Positions 1-9,702 are shown, numbered from the stretch's first letter. The stretch: 36,671 nucleotides of DNA from UBA3071 sp965369635 (GCA_965369635.1 CBDURC010000003.1:1-36671), one strand, 5' to 3'. The notes: generated by a model from the letters alone, not told the origin. Made by a program: numbers and translations.

Positions 1-680
1 TCGTAGGAGCCGAGCAGGGTCGGACTGGCCGGGTTGCTCACGTCCAGGATCTGCAGGCCGCTGGCACCATCGGCCACGTAGGCCGTGGCGCCCGCCACTT
101 GAACGGCCACAGCCGAGCCTGGCGTATCGTAGCTCCCCATCAGTAGAGGCGCCGTGGGTTCCGATATATCCACCGTATACAGCCAGCCATCGTTCCAACC
201 GACGGCCGCGGCCACGTAGGCGTAAGAGTCAGCGACCCTCACCGCGTGCGCCGTCCCAGGCAGGTCGAGTTCTCCCACCAAGGTGGGGCTGATGAGCGCG
301 GAGAGGTCCACCACCCTCAGCCCATCGCCGCCGACCAGGTAGGCGGTGGTGTCTAGGATGGCGATGTCCACGACGTCGGTGCCGGACAGGGGCAGGCTGC
401 CGACCTGGCGCGGCGAGCTTGTGTCGGAGACGTCGAGCACGGTGAAGCCGCCGCCTTCGCCCAGGTAGACGTAGTCGCCGCCGCCGGGGGGCACGGCCAC
501 GGAGGCCATCCAGCCGCCGAAGTGGCCCAGCGGTTCGATGGTCATTTCATCCTGGAGATGCGGAACCGCTGCCGGGGCGGCAGTGCTGCTGCCCAGGAAG
601 GACGTTCCTATCAGCGCGGCCAAGGTCAGGCCCAGCGCGGCCAGGAGCCAGAATAGCCGTCGAGTGATGGGGGCAGACAT
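1..680 (-). CDS. LVIVD-repeat secreted protein (C-terminus beyond window)
   Basis: The frame starts at ATG 680 and runs off the left edge, so about 226 codons are visible. It opens with MSAPITRR, a hydrophobic stretch (LFWLLAALGLTLAALIG) and an Ala-rich cleavage region, a good Sec signal peptide. The mature part shows repeats of the form VYLGEGGGFTVLDVSD, AYLVGGDGLRVVDLSA, AYVADGASGLQILDVSNP, which are LVIVD beta-propeller-type repeats of surface proteins in Chloroflexota and others; their biochemical role is not established. A ribosome site (AAGGAC, 9-14 bases upstream) and a promoter at 792-820 support this start. Its first 170 bases and its leader are duplicated at 7707-7978. Seen: repeats and signal peptide. 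Known: the LVIVD family. Function: unknown, probably extracellular or surface-bound. Confidence 0.85.
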   Translation of the reverse strand, partial: MSAPITRRLFWLLAALGLTLAALIGTSFLGSSTAAPAAVPHLQDEMTIEPLGHFGGWMASVAVPPGGGDYVYLGEGGGFTVLDVSDTSSPRQVGSLPLSGTDVVDIAILDTTAYLVGGDGLRVVDLSALISPTLVGELDLPGTAHAVRVADSYAYVAAAVGWNDGWLYTVDISEPTAPLLMGSYDTPGSAVAVQVAGATAYVADGASGLQILDVSNPASPTLLGSY

Positions 681-775
681 CTTCTTTGTCCTTGCTTTGG
701 AGTTGGGGGGCGGGATCGGATTCCGCCCAGGCGGGAGCCGAGAAAGGCTACGCTTGTGAAGGTGATAATGGGAGC
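508..775 (-). repeat. Direct repeat copy A: leader plus signal-peptide segment of the LVIVD gene
   Basis: This segment matches 7707-7978 in the same orientation. In the coding part (508-680) I count only five substitutions against the other copy; the 5' leader part (681-775) is also conserved, with C/T changes and one purine-rich indel just before the start codon. See the truncated copy at 7520-7879. Confidence 0.9.
681..775 (-). promoter_or_regulatory. Conserved 5' leader with two adjacent hairpins
   Basis: Transcript-sense leader of the LVIVD gene. It contains AGCC-TTTCTC-GGCT (4-bp stem) immediately followed by CCGCC-TG-GGCGG (5-bp stem). The same two elements are retained in the second copy upstream of 7879, where the surrounding bases differ mainly by C/T transitions. 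I do not recognise a known riboswitch class. It may be a structured RNA or an operator pair; the role is unknown. Confidence 0.4.
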
Positions 776-791
776 AACTTCGGTTGGGTGC

Positions 792-820
792 ATTCTACTA
801 CGGATTTCCATGGGGGTCAA
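792..820 (-). promoter_or_regulatory. Sigma-70-type promoter of the LVIVD gene
   Basis: On the minus strand TTGACC (815-820) and TAGAAT (792-797) are separated by 17 bases. The predicted start near 785 gives a leader of about 105 bases before the ATG at 680. Confidence 0.7.
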
Positions 821-870
821 GGCGTGTATCTGGATTCCAGCAGATCACAAACCAGCAGCAGCTTCCCACG

Positions 871-922
871 AACACGAAAAGGAAAGCGGCGGATCAGAGG
901 GAGAGACCTCCGACCCGCCGCT
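871..922 (-). terminator. Rho-independent terminator after the RHS gene
   Basis: On the minus strand AGCGGCGG (915-922) pairs with CCGCCGCT (885-892), with an inner GGAGG/CCTC pairing, followed by the T-rich TTCCTTTTCG. It lies seven bases beyond the RHS stop codon. Confidence 0.75.
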
Positions 923-928
923 GCCTGC

Positions 929-3900
929 TCAGCGGGGGATGCCACCGAGCGGATTGTTCCCGGCGAAGGTGTAGCGGTTGCCAGATGTTCCCGCCCCCCG
1001 CTGCAGATAACGTCCCGTGGCCGGGTCGTAGCGACGCCCGCCGTAGACGTAGAATCCACTCTCGGTGTCATAGCGGCGGCCACGGAACAGGTAGGGATTG
1101 CCCAGAGCGCTCTCGCTCCCCCCACCGCTGAAGGTCGGCGCGCCAAAGGGATCATAGTCCACCCGTTCCACGACGTTTCCCTCGCCGTCGGCCAGAGCGC
1201 GTACGCTCCCCAGTTCGTCGGCCTGGTAGAAGACACGGCTTCCACCCCGATCCATGGTCAGATCGCTCACGTAGGTAGCCAGGAGGCCATCCGTTCCATC
1301 TCGCTCTTCGATCACCTGCCCCGCGGCGTAGAGGTAGCGCACCGTGCCGCTCTCCGTTCGCTTGCCCACCCGGCGGCTCAGGCCGTCGTAGGTGAAATTG
1401 ACGGTCTCGGTGGTGGCCTGTACATCGACGCCCACGGTGACGGTGGTCGCTTTCGTCACGCCCAGCAACCGGTCGGCGAAGTTGTAGCCGTAGCTGATCA
1501 CGGTCTCGGTAACGGTGGCAGTGCCGTTCAGCGAGGGCGAGCCTGCGGCGGTCATCGGGGCTCCGTCGGACATCTTGGCCGACAGGAGGGGCCCCCGCAA
1601 GACGATGGGCAAGTACAGGCGAAGCATAACAGGGGTAACGGTAGCTGTCGGCGTGGCGGTGGGCGTGGCCGTCGGCGTCGGCGTGGCGGTGGTAGTGATC
1701 ACCCGCCGCACCTGGATCAGGTTGCCGTTGGCGTCGTGGGTGCGGCTCTCCCCGTCCACGGCCTCGTATTCGTTCATCTCGTTGGTCGCGTAGGCAATGG
1801 CCTGGCCGTCCTCGGTCACCTGCACCCGGTTGCCTGCAGCGTCGTAGGTGTACTGGAGGTCGAAGGCCGGGCTCTGGGCGCCAGTCAGGCGGTAGAGGCT
1901 GTCGTAGGTGTAGGTGGTTGGGTCGCCTGGCTGGGCGATCTCCGTGAGACGGTTGCCAACCCAGTCGTAGGTGTAGCTGAAGCCGGTCAGTAACGAGTCG
2001 TCGCTGCTTTGGTGGTGCGCGATCTCCGTCACACGCCGCACTCCGTCGTAGGTGTAGGCGACGTAGGTGCCGTTGCCGTTGGTGCGGCGGAACAACCGCC
2101 ACGTGCCGATGTAGTCGTAGGCAGCCAGCTCTCCGCCTTCATCGGCGATGGTCTTGACCCGGTTCAGCCCGTCGTAGGTGTAGGTCAACTCCATCCCGCC
2201 CGGATAGGTCAGGGTGAGCCGGTTGCCCACCCCATCGTAGGTGCGGCCGACGGTGTGACCGTTCTGCGTCTCCTCGACCCGGTTGCCGAGGCTGTCGTAG
2301 GCGAACTCGAGGACGCTGTCGTCGGCCAGGTCGCCGGGGTCGTTGTCGTCGCTGGCGGCAATCATCCGGGAGAGACCGTCCCAGGCAAAGGTCTGGAGCG
2401 TCGTGCCGCCCACCCCTGGCCCGGGGGTGACGTCAGCGCGCACCTGGCGGTTGAGGGCGTCGTACGTGTAGGCGACGAGGGTGCCGTTGGGGTCGGTCTG
2501 CTGCACCAGGTTGTTCGCCCGGTCGTAGGCCAGCGTGGCCGTCGTCCCGTCAGTGTGGGTGACGCTGGCCAACCGGTCGAGAGCGTCGTAACCGTAGGTG
2601 GTCACGTTGCCGTTGGCATCGCTGCGGCGCACCAGGTTACCGTTGCCGTCGTAAACGTAGGCCATCGTCACCTGACCGGTGACGGCGCCGCTGCCCACGC
2701 CGCCAGCCCGCAGATGGTAGGTCTCCGCCAGACGCCGGCTCAACCCATCGTAGACAAAGAGCGCCGTGTTGCCGTGGTCGTTCGTCGCTCCCGTAACCGC
2801 GCCGTTGGCGTCGCTGGTAAAGACCAGGTTGCCCCGGCTGTCGTACCCGTAGCGGCTGGTCTGGCCCAGGCTGTCGGTGGCCTGGACCAGGCGATTGACG
2901 CTGTCAAAGGTGTTAGTCGTGGTAAAGGTCACGTCGGGGGCCAGGCTATCCGGCTGGCGCTCGGTGGCGACAGTCTGCACCAGGTTGCCGTTGCCGTCGT
3001 AGCCGTAGGCGGTGATATTCCCCAGCGCGTCGGTGCGCAGGACGAGCCGGTCGAGGCCATCGTAGGTGTGCTGGATGACGTTCCCGTCATCGCCGGTGAT
3101 GGCGGTGAGATTGCCGCTGCGGTCGTAGGTGTAGGCCGTCTCCACCCAACCGTCGCCGTTCCCGTCGGTCGTCAGAGGCGTGATCGCGCCAGTGTCAACG
3201 TCGGCGGTGAAGAACGCCCGCTCCTGCCGGTAGCGGCGGTTCCGTTCATCGTAGCGATACTGGGCGTGGCTGAGCATGACCGCGGCGGCGGCGAACTGGC
3301 GGCCAGGGTTGCGACCATCCTGCCCATCGCGCAGGAGCGTGGCCACGACGTTGCCATTTTCATCGTATTCCCAGGCGCGCACGTTGCCCAGCCCGTCCAC
3401 GCGGCCGACGCGGCGGTCGAAGCCGTCGTAGAGGGTGTCGGAGGGGTGGCCTTCGCCGTCGGTAGTGCGCACTAGATTGCCGTTGCCATCGTACTCGTAG
3501 GTCGTCGAGCTCGCCTCGGCGGAGCCCACACCCTGGACGATCCGGCGCAGTAGACTGCGTTCGTCGTAGGCGTACTCGACGCGATTCCCCTCGGGGTCGG
3601 TGGCCGAGGCCAGGTTCTCCAGCGGGTCGTAGCGGTACTCGGTGGTAATCCAGGAGGAGACGGTGACCTCCGCCGTGCGGCGCACCACGTTGTCCAGCAG
3701 GTCGTAGGTGTAGGCGGTGGTGAGCCAGGGGTTGGCCCCGTCGCGGCTGTGGGTGCCGGTGGGATGAAAATCGCCGTCCAGGTCGGGCACGACGTTCTCC
3801 ACGTCTCTCTGCATCAGATTGTCGTTACTGTCGTACCAGTAGAGGATCTCATAATCCAGCGCTGTCCCCGCCGCTCGCGTCTTTTTGACCACCTGGTTGA

Positions 3901-6900
3901 GGTCGTTGAACACGTATTCGGTGCGGACGCCGAGGCTGTCCGCGATGGCAGTGACGTTGCCCACAGCGTCGTAGCCATAAGTGGTGCTTACGTCCAGGCC
4001 GCCGCTGTCGCGGGTGGTACGCCGCCGGTAGCCGGTAGCCGGGCCGCTAGTGTAGTATTCGTACTGGGTGACGTTCCCTTCGGTGTCGGTGAAAGTCAAC
4101 GGTTGGCCCCAACCATTGTAGGTCCAGTTCTCCACCGCCGCCTGCGGCGCAGCGGGGCCTGCGGTGACTGTGGGGAACGTGACCTGCACCAGGTTGCCCT
4201 GACCGTCGTGGGTGCAGGTGATGGTGTGACCGCGCGCGTCGGTGCTGGTCTGGAGCAACTGGAAGTTGGGCTCGTAGGTATAGGCCGTGACCAGGTCGGG
4301 GCAGGGTGTGCTGCCCAGGCCATCGCAGCCGCGCGCCGCGTCGGGCACGCGGCGTTCCTCCAGCAGGTTGCCCTGGACAAAGTGGTCGCTTGCGCCGTCG
4401 TCGTAGGTGTACTCGACGCGGTTCCTGACCGGGTAGGTTACGCTGGTCGTCTGCCCGTCGGCGTTGTAGGCGTAGTCGGTCACCAACACCTGGCCATCCA
4501 CCACCTGGCGGTCGCGCAAGCGGTGGCCGGCGCCATCGTGCCACATCTGGATGATGTTGCCGCCGCGGTCGGTGATGGTGACCTTGCTGGCGGTTCCGGC
4601 GGGCGCGTCGGCCTCGATGGCCGTGGTATAGACCAGGGTAACCTCACCGCCGGCGGGGACGCCACTCGCGTTCGCCCGCCCGCCGCCCCACGACTGGTTG
4701 ACGATGCGGTCGAAGGCGAAGCCCTCCGTGCCATAGATGTTGATCGTGCGCGGCGCGAGCGAGCCGTCGGCCACCTCGTTGGGCGCGATGACGGTCGTCA
4801 GGTTGTGGTTGAGGCGCTCGTCGTCAGAGCCGGAGGTGTAGGAGAAAACGGTGGTTTTGCCCACGGGAAAGTCGTTGCCGTGGGGCGTGCCGATGACAGC
4901 GGGCGTGGTGATGGACACCAGGTCGCCGTTGCCGTCGTAGGCCAGCGTCACGGCCCGCCCGCTATAGTCGGTGACCACGGTGATGCGGTCGCTGACGTCG
5001 TAGCCGTAGGTGATGTCCCGTCCCAGCGTGTCGGTGACGGTCTGCAAGCGGCCGTTGGCGTCGTAGGCGAAGCGCAGTCAGTTGCCATTGCGGTCGGCGA
5101 TGGAACGCAGCCGGCCGGGCGCGGTGGCATCGTCCAGGGGGAAGTAGGTTTCGACCCGGCCATACCGGTCGGTAAGAGTGATGCCGGTGATACCGCTGAC
5201 GATGGCCGTGTAGCGGCCGGCGGGGGGCGTGAAATCCGCACCGTCGAAAGAGTAGACGTCAAAGCGCCCGGCGCCTTCTTGCAGGGCCAGGGAGCCGCCG
5301 CCGGTGGAGACGAAACGCCGGTCATAGTTGTGCTCCCAGCCCCAGCCCAGAGGGCCGTCGTAGACCAGTTGGGAGTGGTAGTTGAGGCGGAAGGCATAGT
5401 CCAGGCCGCGGCCGGGGATGAGCAGGAGCGTCTGCTCGTAGACGAACTCGCCGGAGTGGGGGAGGACGGGGTCGGCGAGGTCGTCACGGCGGTTGGCGCG
5501 GACGAGGTGGCGGGCGAGGTGGCGGCGGAAGCCGGCGCGGGCGTAGTCGCGACGGATATCGGCGACGACGGGGTCGAGGGGGTAGATGCCGATGTTGGAA
5601 GGGACGGGGATGAGAAGGCGAAGGCGCCCCGACGGCCGGTAGAATTCCACATCATTCGGATTCTCTACCCGTTCGGGGTCGGATCGAGTAAGCATCCCGA
5701 GGACGAGGTCAGATACGAGCCCGCCCTGAGCCGCGGCTACACCAGATCCCTCGGTGCTCAACGTATGGATCTGAATGCCGGCCTCAATGTATCCCAACGC
5801 ACCCTTGACGAAAACATTGGCGGAAATCAGCCTGACGACTCTGGAGACAGACAAGTATGTCTTTGGCGGGAGGAAACCTTCGTCTCTGTTGAGCGCCGGT
5901 TCCTGCCCCCCGTTACCAGGGTGGCAGATGTAGAGCATCCCGAGAATCGCTGGCCCCGCCACCGTGTAGTCAGTCTCGTGCGCAGCAGCATGCATGGCCG
6001 CCAGACCCCCACAGCCATTATATCCTGGAGCATTCTGACTCTGCGCAAAGATGTTAAGGTTTCCACCCACTGAAGAACCGACCGTTAGGAGCGTCAAGCC
6101 TACACCCGCCCCGCCAATCCCCATTCCAGCAATCCAGGATTGGACTGCATGGGGTCCCAAGGGCGCCTTGCTGAACGAAGCCGGTGCTGCTACGAGCAGT
6201 TCGCTCGGCCCCCAGCCAGCGCCCAGGTAGCGAACAGAGCCATAGACATCCCGGTTCGCTTCGCTCCAGGCGGCGATGGCGTTGCCGGCGCCATCTATTC
6301 CCAGGCCGGGGGCCCAGGCGTCCCCGGCTAACTCATCAATGCGCACGTTCACGGACCAGGGACCGCCGGCCGGCCGGTAAGCGGCATAGATCTCCGACCC
6401 ACCGCTGCGCGTATCCTCCCACACGGCATGGGTGTTGCCGGCGCCGTCCACCGCGATCTGGATGCCCCACGGGGAACCGGTCAACTCGTCGCGAATTTGC
6501 TCGTCGGCGCTCCAGGATCCATCCGGCGACCGTTCGGCGAAGAAAATCTGCTCGTCCCAGATTTCCCAGGCGATATAGACCCGGCCCCAATCGTCGAGGC
6601 CCACGTCAACGTTCAAAACGTTGCTGCCCGGGCCTGTTCTCTGTTCGGCTGCACCCCAGTCGCCGCCTGCGGGACGAACGGCGTAAAAGACATCGTAGGT
6701 TGGCCACGCTCCCTGACGCCATGCAACCACCGCTTCCCCGCGGCGATTGACGGCCAGGGAGGGGCGGTCTTGCGCTTGCGTGGTGGGGCTGATGGGTTCG
6801 CTGACATCCCAATCGCCCCCGGCAGGGTGATAGGCGAAGTAGATCTGCGATTTGCCGCCGCGGTGGTCTTGCCAAACGGCATAGAGGTTGCCGCTCCCAT

Positions 6901-7315
6901 CCACGGCGATTTGGGGTTTCTTCTGATCGCCGGCAGCGGTGGGATCGAGCTTGACGCTGCTCTGCCAGTCGCCACCCGCGGGCCGGTGGGCGAAACGGAC
7001 GTGGGAGATAGCGCCCTACCGGTAGTCCTGCCATACGGCGTAGAGGTTACCGGCGCTGTCGCCGGCAGCACTGGGGTATCCTTGGTCCCAGTCACCGGGG
7101 TCTATGGCCTCGGCGTCCAAGGCAGGCGCAGCGCTTGCCGGGGCTGACCGATCGGCTGACAACGGCTCGAGAGACGCTGCCCGCTGAGGCATCTCAGCCG
7201 ATGACGAAAGTTGATATGGTGCTGCGGACGCCACTGGGGCGGCTGGAGCGATCCCGTTCAGCGTCACCGGCCCGACCACCAGCAACTGAAATATGTGAGC
7301 GATTCTCCTGTTCAT
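929..7315 (-). pseudogene. Giant secreted RHS/YD-repeat protein, one frame interrupted by TAG and TGA
   Basis: A single frame of 2129 codons from ATG 7315 (ribosome site AAGGAGG, 7 bases upstream) to TGA 929 holds only two interruptions: TAG at codon 100 (7016-7018) and TGA at codon 746 (5078-5080). Homology-type continuity is obvious across both: AVWQDYR / GAISHVRFAHRPAGGDW, and DRNGN / LRFAYDANGRL. Order of parts: signal peptide (MNRRIAHIFQLLVVG); repeats of about 60 residues with GNLYAVWQD and YFAYHPAGGDW (sialidase-like propeller); an RHS entry domain (GWGWEHNYDRRF); a long array of YD repeats such as YDGNGNLV; a Thr-Pro linker with RLYLPIVLR near codon 1880; and the RHS core end (YDPATGRYLQRG). 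It stops about 25 residues after the core, so there is no toxin tip, and no immunity gene is next to it. Known: YD repeats form a hollow shell. Inference: recently inactivated gene, or sequence errors, or readthrough. Confidence 0.85.
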
Positions 7316-7372
7316 TCCCGTTCCCTCCTTTCTGGGTGGATTGGTAAATTGGTGGTTCACCTTGTCACCTTG

Positions 7373-7519
7373 TCACCTTGTCACCCCTGCTCCTCTGCTC
7401 CCTCGCTCCCCTGCTTCCACCTGCCCCCGCAGGAACGTTACCAGCCCCTCCAGGCTTCCGAAGCCCCGGTGCTGGTCGGCGCGGGTATCCTCCAGGCTGA
7501 AGCGCCCACGGCGGGATGT
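7373..7519 (-). pseudogene. Remnant of a small-protein C-terminus (GRFSLEDT...FLRGQ)
   Basis: Directly after the TGA at 7520-7522, the same minus-strand frame stays open for 48 codons with no start codon and reads GRFSLEDTRADQHRGFGSLE then GLVTFLRGQVEAGE, ending in a low-complexity tail made by the 8-base repeat CACCTTGT (three copies, 7358-7381). From memory this resembles a short C-terminal tail common in Chloroflexota proteins (RFSLED...RRGFASLEALVAFL). It appears to be a decayed fragment. That identification is inferred and unverified. Confidence 0.4.
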
Positions 7520-7879
7520 TCAGGCAATGCGGGCCGCTCCTGCCACATAGTGAGCAGATGAAGGAACCGTTTCGGCGGATTCTGCACGTGCTTTTTCTCC
7601 CGGCAATGATGTTGTGGTAGAATTATGGCAGCCTACCGTTGATTCAGCGTTGATTTTCGAGCGGTGAGAGGCGAAAATGAGCGCAGGACGAGAAACTGAG
7701 GCCCCATCCCAGCCGCCGAAGTGGCCCAGCGGTTCGATGGCCATTTCATCCTGGAGATGCGGAACTGCTGCTGGGGCGGCAGTGCTGCTGCCCAGGAAGG
7801 ACGTTCCTTTCAGCGCGGCCAAGGTCAGGCCCAGCGCGGCCAGGAGCCAGAATCGCCGTCGAGTGATGGGGGCAGACAT
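7520..7879 (-). pseudogene. Truncated second copy of the LVIVD-protein N-terminus
   Basis: ATG 7879 opens MSAPITRRRFWLLAALGLTL, nearly identical to the first 55 residues of the LVIVD protein at 1-680 up to EPLGHFGGW. Beyond that (position 7707) similarity is lost and the frame continues through unrelated sequence to TGA 7520, for 119 codons in all. It keeps its own promoter (7997-8025), leader and a strong ribosome site (AAGGAGAAAAGAG), so a signal peptide with a short junk tail could still be made. Inference: a tandem LVIVD paralogue whose body was lost by deletion or replaced when the RHS region arrived. Confidence 0.75.
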
Positions 7880-7978
7880 CTCTTTTCTCCTTTTCTCCTT
7901 GCTTTGGAGTTGGGAGCGGGGTCGGGTTCCGCCCAGGCGGGAGCCGAGAAAGGCTACGCTTGTGGAGGTGATGATCGA
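7707..7978 (-). repeat. Direct repeat copy B of the LVIVD leader and signal-peptide segment
   Basis: Matches 508-775. The tandem hairpins AGCC/GGCT and CCGCC/GGCGG are kept in the leader part (7880-7978). The two copies are about 7.2 kb apart and bracket the RHS gene. Confidence 0.9.
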
Positions 7979-7996
7979 GTAGCTCTGATTTGCTGC

Positions 7997-8025
7997 ATTA
8001 TAGCACAGATCTCGACGCGGGCCAA
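7997..8025 (-). promoter_or_regulatory. Promoter of the truncated LVIVD copy
   Basis: On the minus strand TTGGCC (8020-8025), 17 bases, TATAAT (7997-8002). The predicted leader is about 110 bases, the same length as for the intact copy, although the promoter sequences themselves differ. Confidence 0.65.
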
Positions 8026-8077
8026 GGGAGCATTGAGGGTCCCAAATCTGCCCCAGGATTCCGATCCCCGCAGAAGC

Positions 8078-8106
8078 TTGACGGCCAGAGCCCTTTTTGC
8101 TAGAAT
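8078..8106 (+). promoter_or_regulatory. Strong plus-strand promoter without a clear gene
   Basis: TTGACG (8078-8083), 17 bases, TAGAAT (8101-8106), with an extended -10 TG at 8098-8099. An ATG at 8111 opens a 26-codon frame (starting MPGRKKHGLS) that would be almost leaderless. Alternatively it gives a second, SOS-independent start for the radical SAM gene. Apart from this, 8026-8246 holds nothing I can identify. Confidence 0.5.
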
Positions 8107-8246
8107 ACAACATGCCTGGGCGCAAGAAGCATGGGCTGAGTGCCATCGACAGCCCAGACACCATGGCGATCTGGGGTTTGCAGTTGATGTAGGGATGATG
8201 CCTTCCCCCGGACGGAGATTGAATGCTGCGTCTCCCTGTGCCGCAT

Positions 8247-8275
8247 TTGACAAAGCGAACATCTGTTCGTATAAT
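8247..8275 (+). promoter_or_regulatory. Consensus promoter with a LexA/SOS box in the spacer
   Basis: TTGACA (8247-8252), 17 bases, TATAAT (8270-8275) is a perfect consensus. The spacer contains CGAACATCTGTTCG (8256-8269), a 14-base palindrome with 6-bp arms that fits the GAAC-N4-GTTC LexA (DinR-type) operator. A repressor bound there would block polymerase. It drives the radical SAM gene at 8330. Confidence 0.85.
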
Positions 8276-8329
8276 GGCTGCCAGCGGGGAAACGTCCGAA
8301 GCGGATGATCGGACAGGAGACAGGAACCG

Positions 8330-9478
8330 ATGGATACTCATCAGAAGCTCGACTTGCTGGGTCAAGCAGCCAGTTTCGATGTCTGTGCGCCGTCGGGCCG
8401 CTCGGCGGCGATGGCGCGAGGGTGCGTACAGCAACCACCAGACGTTAGGCCCTACATCTCCCACGTGCAACTGCCGAGCGGGCGCAAGAAGCCGGTGCTC
8501 AAGGTGCTGCTCACCAGCTTCTGCGAGCGCAACTGTCACTACTGCGCCTTCCGCGCTGGGCGAGATATGAAGCGCGCAGCCTTCACTCCTGACGACCTGG
8601 CCGCCGCGTTCGACCAGATCCAGCACCAGGGGCTGGTGCAAGGGCTCTTTCTCAGCTCCGGCGTGACCGGCAGCGTGCGCACCATGGACCGCATGATCGC
8701 CACAGTGGAGATCGTGCGCCAACGCTACGATTACCGCGGTTATATCCACCTCAAGATCTTGCCCGATGCAGAGGAGGCGCAGATCGAGCGGGCGGTACGG
8801 TTGGCAGATCGAGTCTCGGTAAACCTGGAAGCGCCGAATGCGCAGCGGTTGGCAACGTTGGCACCGCGCAAGGAGTTCGGACAGGGCCTGATGGACCCGC
8901 TGCGTCGGGCGGCGAGAGCCATCGCCCGCGGGCAGGGCCGCTGGGCGAAGCTGGGGCTAACGACGCAGTTCGTGGTCGGCGCGGTGGGGGAAAGCGACCG
9001 TGAGCTCCTGACCACCACTCAGCAACTGTACGATGAACTCCACCTGGCGCGGGCTTACTTCAGCGCTTTCAGCCCCGTCCCCGACACGCCATTGGAGGAA
9101 CACCCCCCTGCCCCTCCTGCTCGGCAGCACCGCCTGTATCAGAGCGACTTTCTCATGCGCTACTACGGCTTTCGCTTCGACGAGTTCGTTTTCGACACTG
9201 AGGGCAGCCTGCCGTTGAACCTGGACCCCAAGATCGCCTGGGCCCAGGCGCATCCGGAACGCTTCCCCATGGAGGTCAACCGCGCCCCCAAGGCCACTCT
9301 GCTGCGGGTGCCCGGCATCGGCCCCGTCTCCGCCCGCCGTATCCTGCAGGCTCGTCAGCAAAGCAAGCTGTTCTTCCTGAGCGATCTGCGCAAGCTCGGT
9401 GTGGTGACTTCCCGCGCCGCTCCCTACGTCCTGCTGAACGGCAAGCGTCCTCCGCTGCAACTGAGCCTCTTCGCTTGA
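8330..9478 (+). CDS. Radical SAM DNA modification/repair protein with C-terminal HhH
   Basis: 382 residues. The start ATG follows AGGAGA with good spacing. Cys65, Cys69 and Cys72 form CERNCHYC, the CX3CX2C motif that binds the radical-SAM [4Fe-4S] cluster, followed by AFRAGRDM. A helix-hairpin-helix DNA-binding motif (LLRVPGIGPVSARRIL, from residue 324) sits near the C-terminus. This combination, and the opening GQAASFDVC, match the 'putative DNA modification/repair radical SAM protein' family (TIGR03916), usually found beside a uracil-DNA-glycosylase-like gene. Here the neighbour is a Tag-like glycosylase instead (9703). The SOS box at 8256-8269 supports a DNA damage role. The substrate is unknown. 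Domain assignment is confident; the reaction is not established. Confidence 0.9.
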   Translation: MDTHQKLDLLGQAASFDVCAPSGRSAAMARGCVQQPPDVRPYISHVQLPSGRKKPVLKVLLTSFCERNCHYCAFRAGRDMKRAAFTPDDLAAAFDQIQHQGLVQGLFLSSGVTGSVRTMDRMIATVEIVRQRYDYRGYIHLKILPDAEEAQIERAVRLADRVSVNLEAPNAQRLATLAPRKEFGQGLMDPLRRAARAIARGQGRWAKLGLTTQFVVGAVGESDRELLTTTQQLYDELHLARAYFSAFSPVPDTPLEEHPPAPPARQHRLYQSDFLMRYYGFRFDEFVFDTEGSLPLNLDPKIAWAQAHPERFPMEVNRAPKATLLRVPGIGPVSARRILQARQQSKLFFLSDLRKLGVVTSRAAPYVLLNGKRPPLQLSLFA

Positions 9479-9523
9479 ATTGGACGCGGACAAACGCGGA
9501 AGGCCGCGGGCTCTGGGTCAGCG

Positions 9524-9585
9524 GAAAAGCGGGAGAAGCAGAATGCTTGCACCCATTGCCATCCGCAATCCATTGCCCGCTTTTC
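9524..9585 (+). terminator. Inverted repeat after the radical SAM gene
   Basis: GAAAAGCGGG (9524-9533) pairs with CCCGCTTTTC (9576-9585), a perfect 10-bp stem with a 42-base loop and no T-run. It could be a weak terminator or a repeat remnant. The rest of the 224-base gap before 9703 is unremarkable. Confidence 0.4.
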
Positions 9586-9702
9586 TCCGGGACCGTCTCC
9601 TGACCGCCGTCCCACGCTGTTGGCGCTGGTCAGGAGACCAGCAAAAAACCGGGGGCAGTGGACGTGACTCTGTCCGCTGAAAGCAGCTTTCTGGAGAGAA
9701 CA

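Noticed and set aside
5078..5080. Selenocysteine at the RHS TGA
   Set aside because: The position is not Cys-like in YD repeats, and I see no convincing SECIS hairpin after it.
686..6073. Long plus-strand open frames (686-1993, 2009-3475, 3749-6073) antisense to the RHS gene
   Set aside because: They are shadows of a GC-rich, repetitive gene; they have no ribosome sites and their translations are low-complexity Val/Gly-rich.
929..7315. Reassigned stop codons in this organism
   Set aside because: TGA and TAG are used as ordinary stops in other clear genes of the window, for example TGA at 9476-9478 and TAG at 24554-24556.
7520..8749. 409-codon minus-strand frame
   Set aside because: Only its last 119 codons (from ATG 7879) correspond to a gene remnant; the upstream part crosses promoters and the radical SAM gene.
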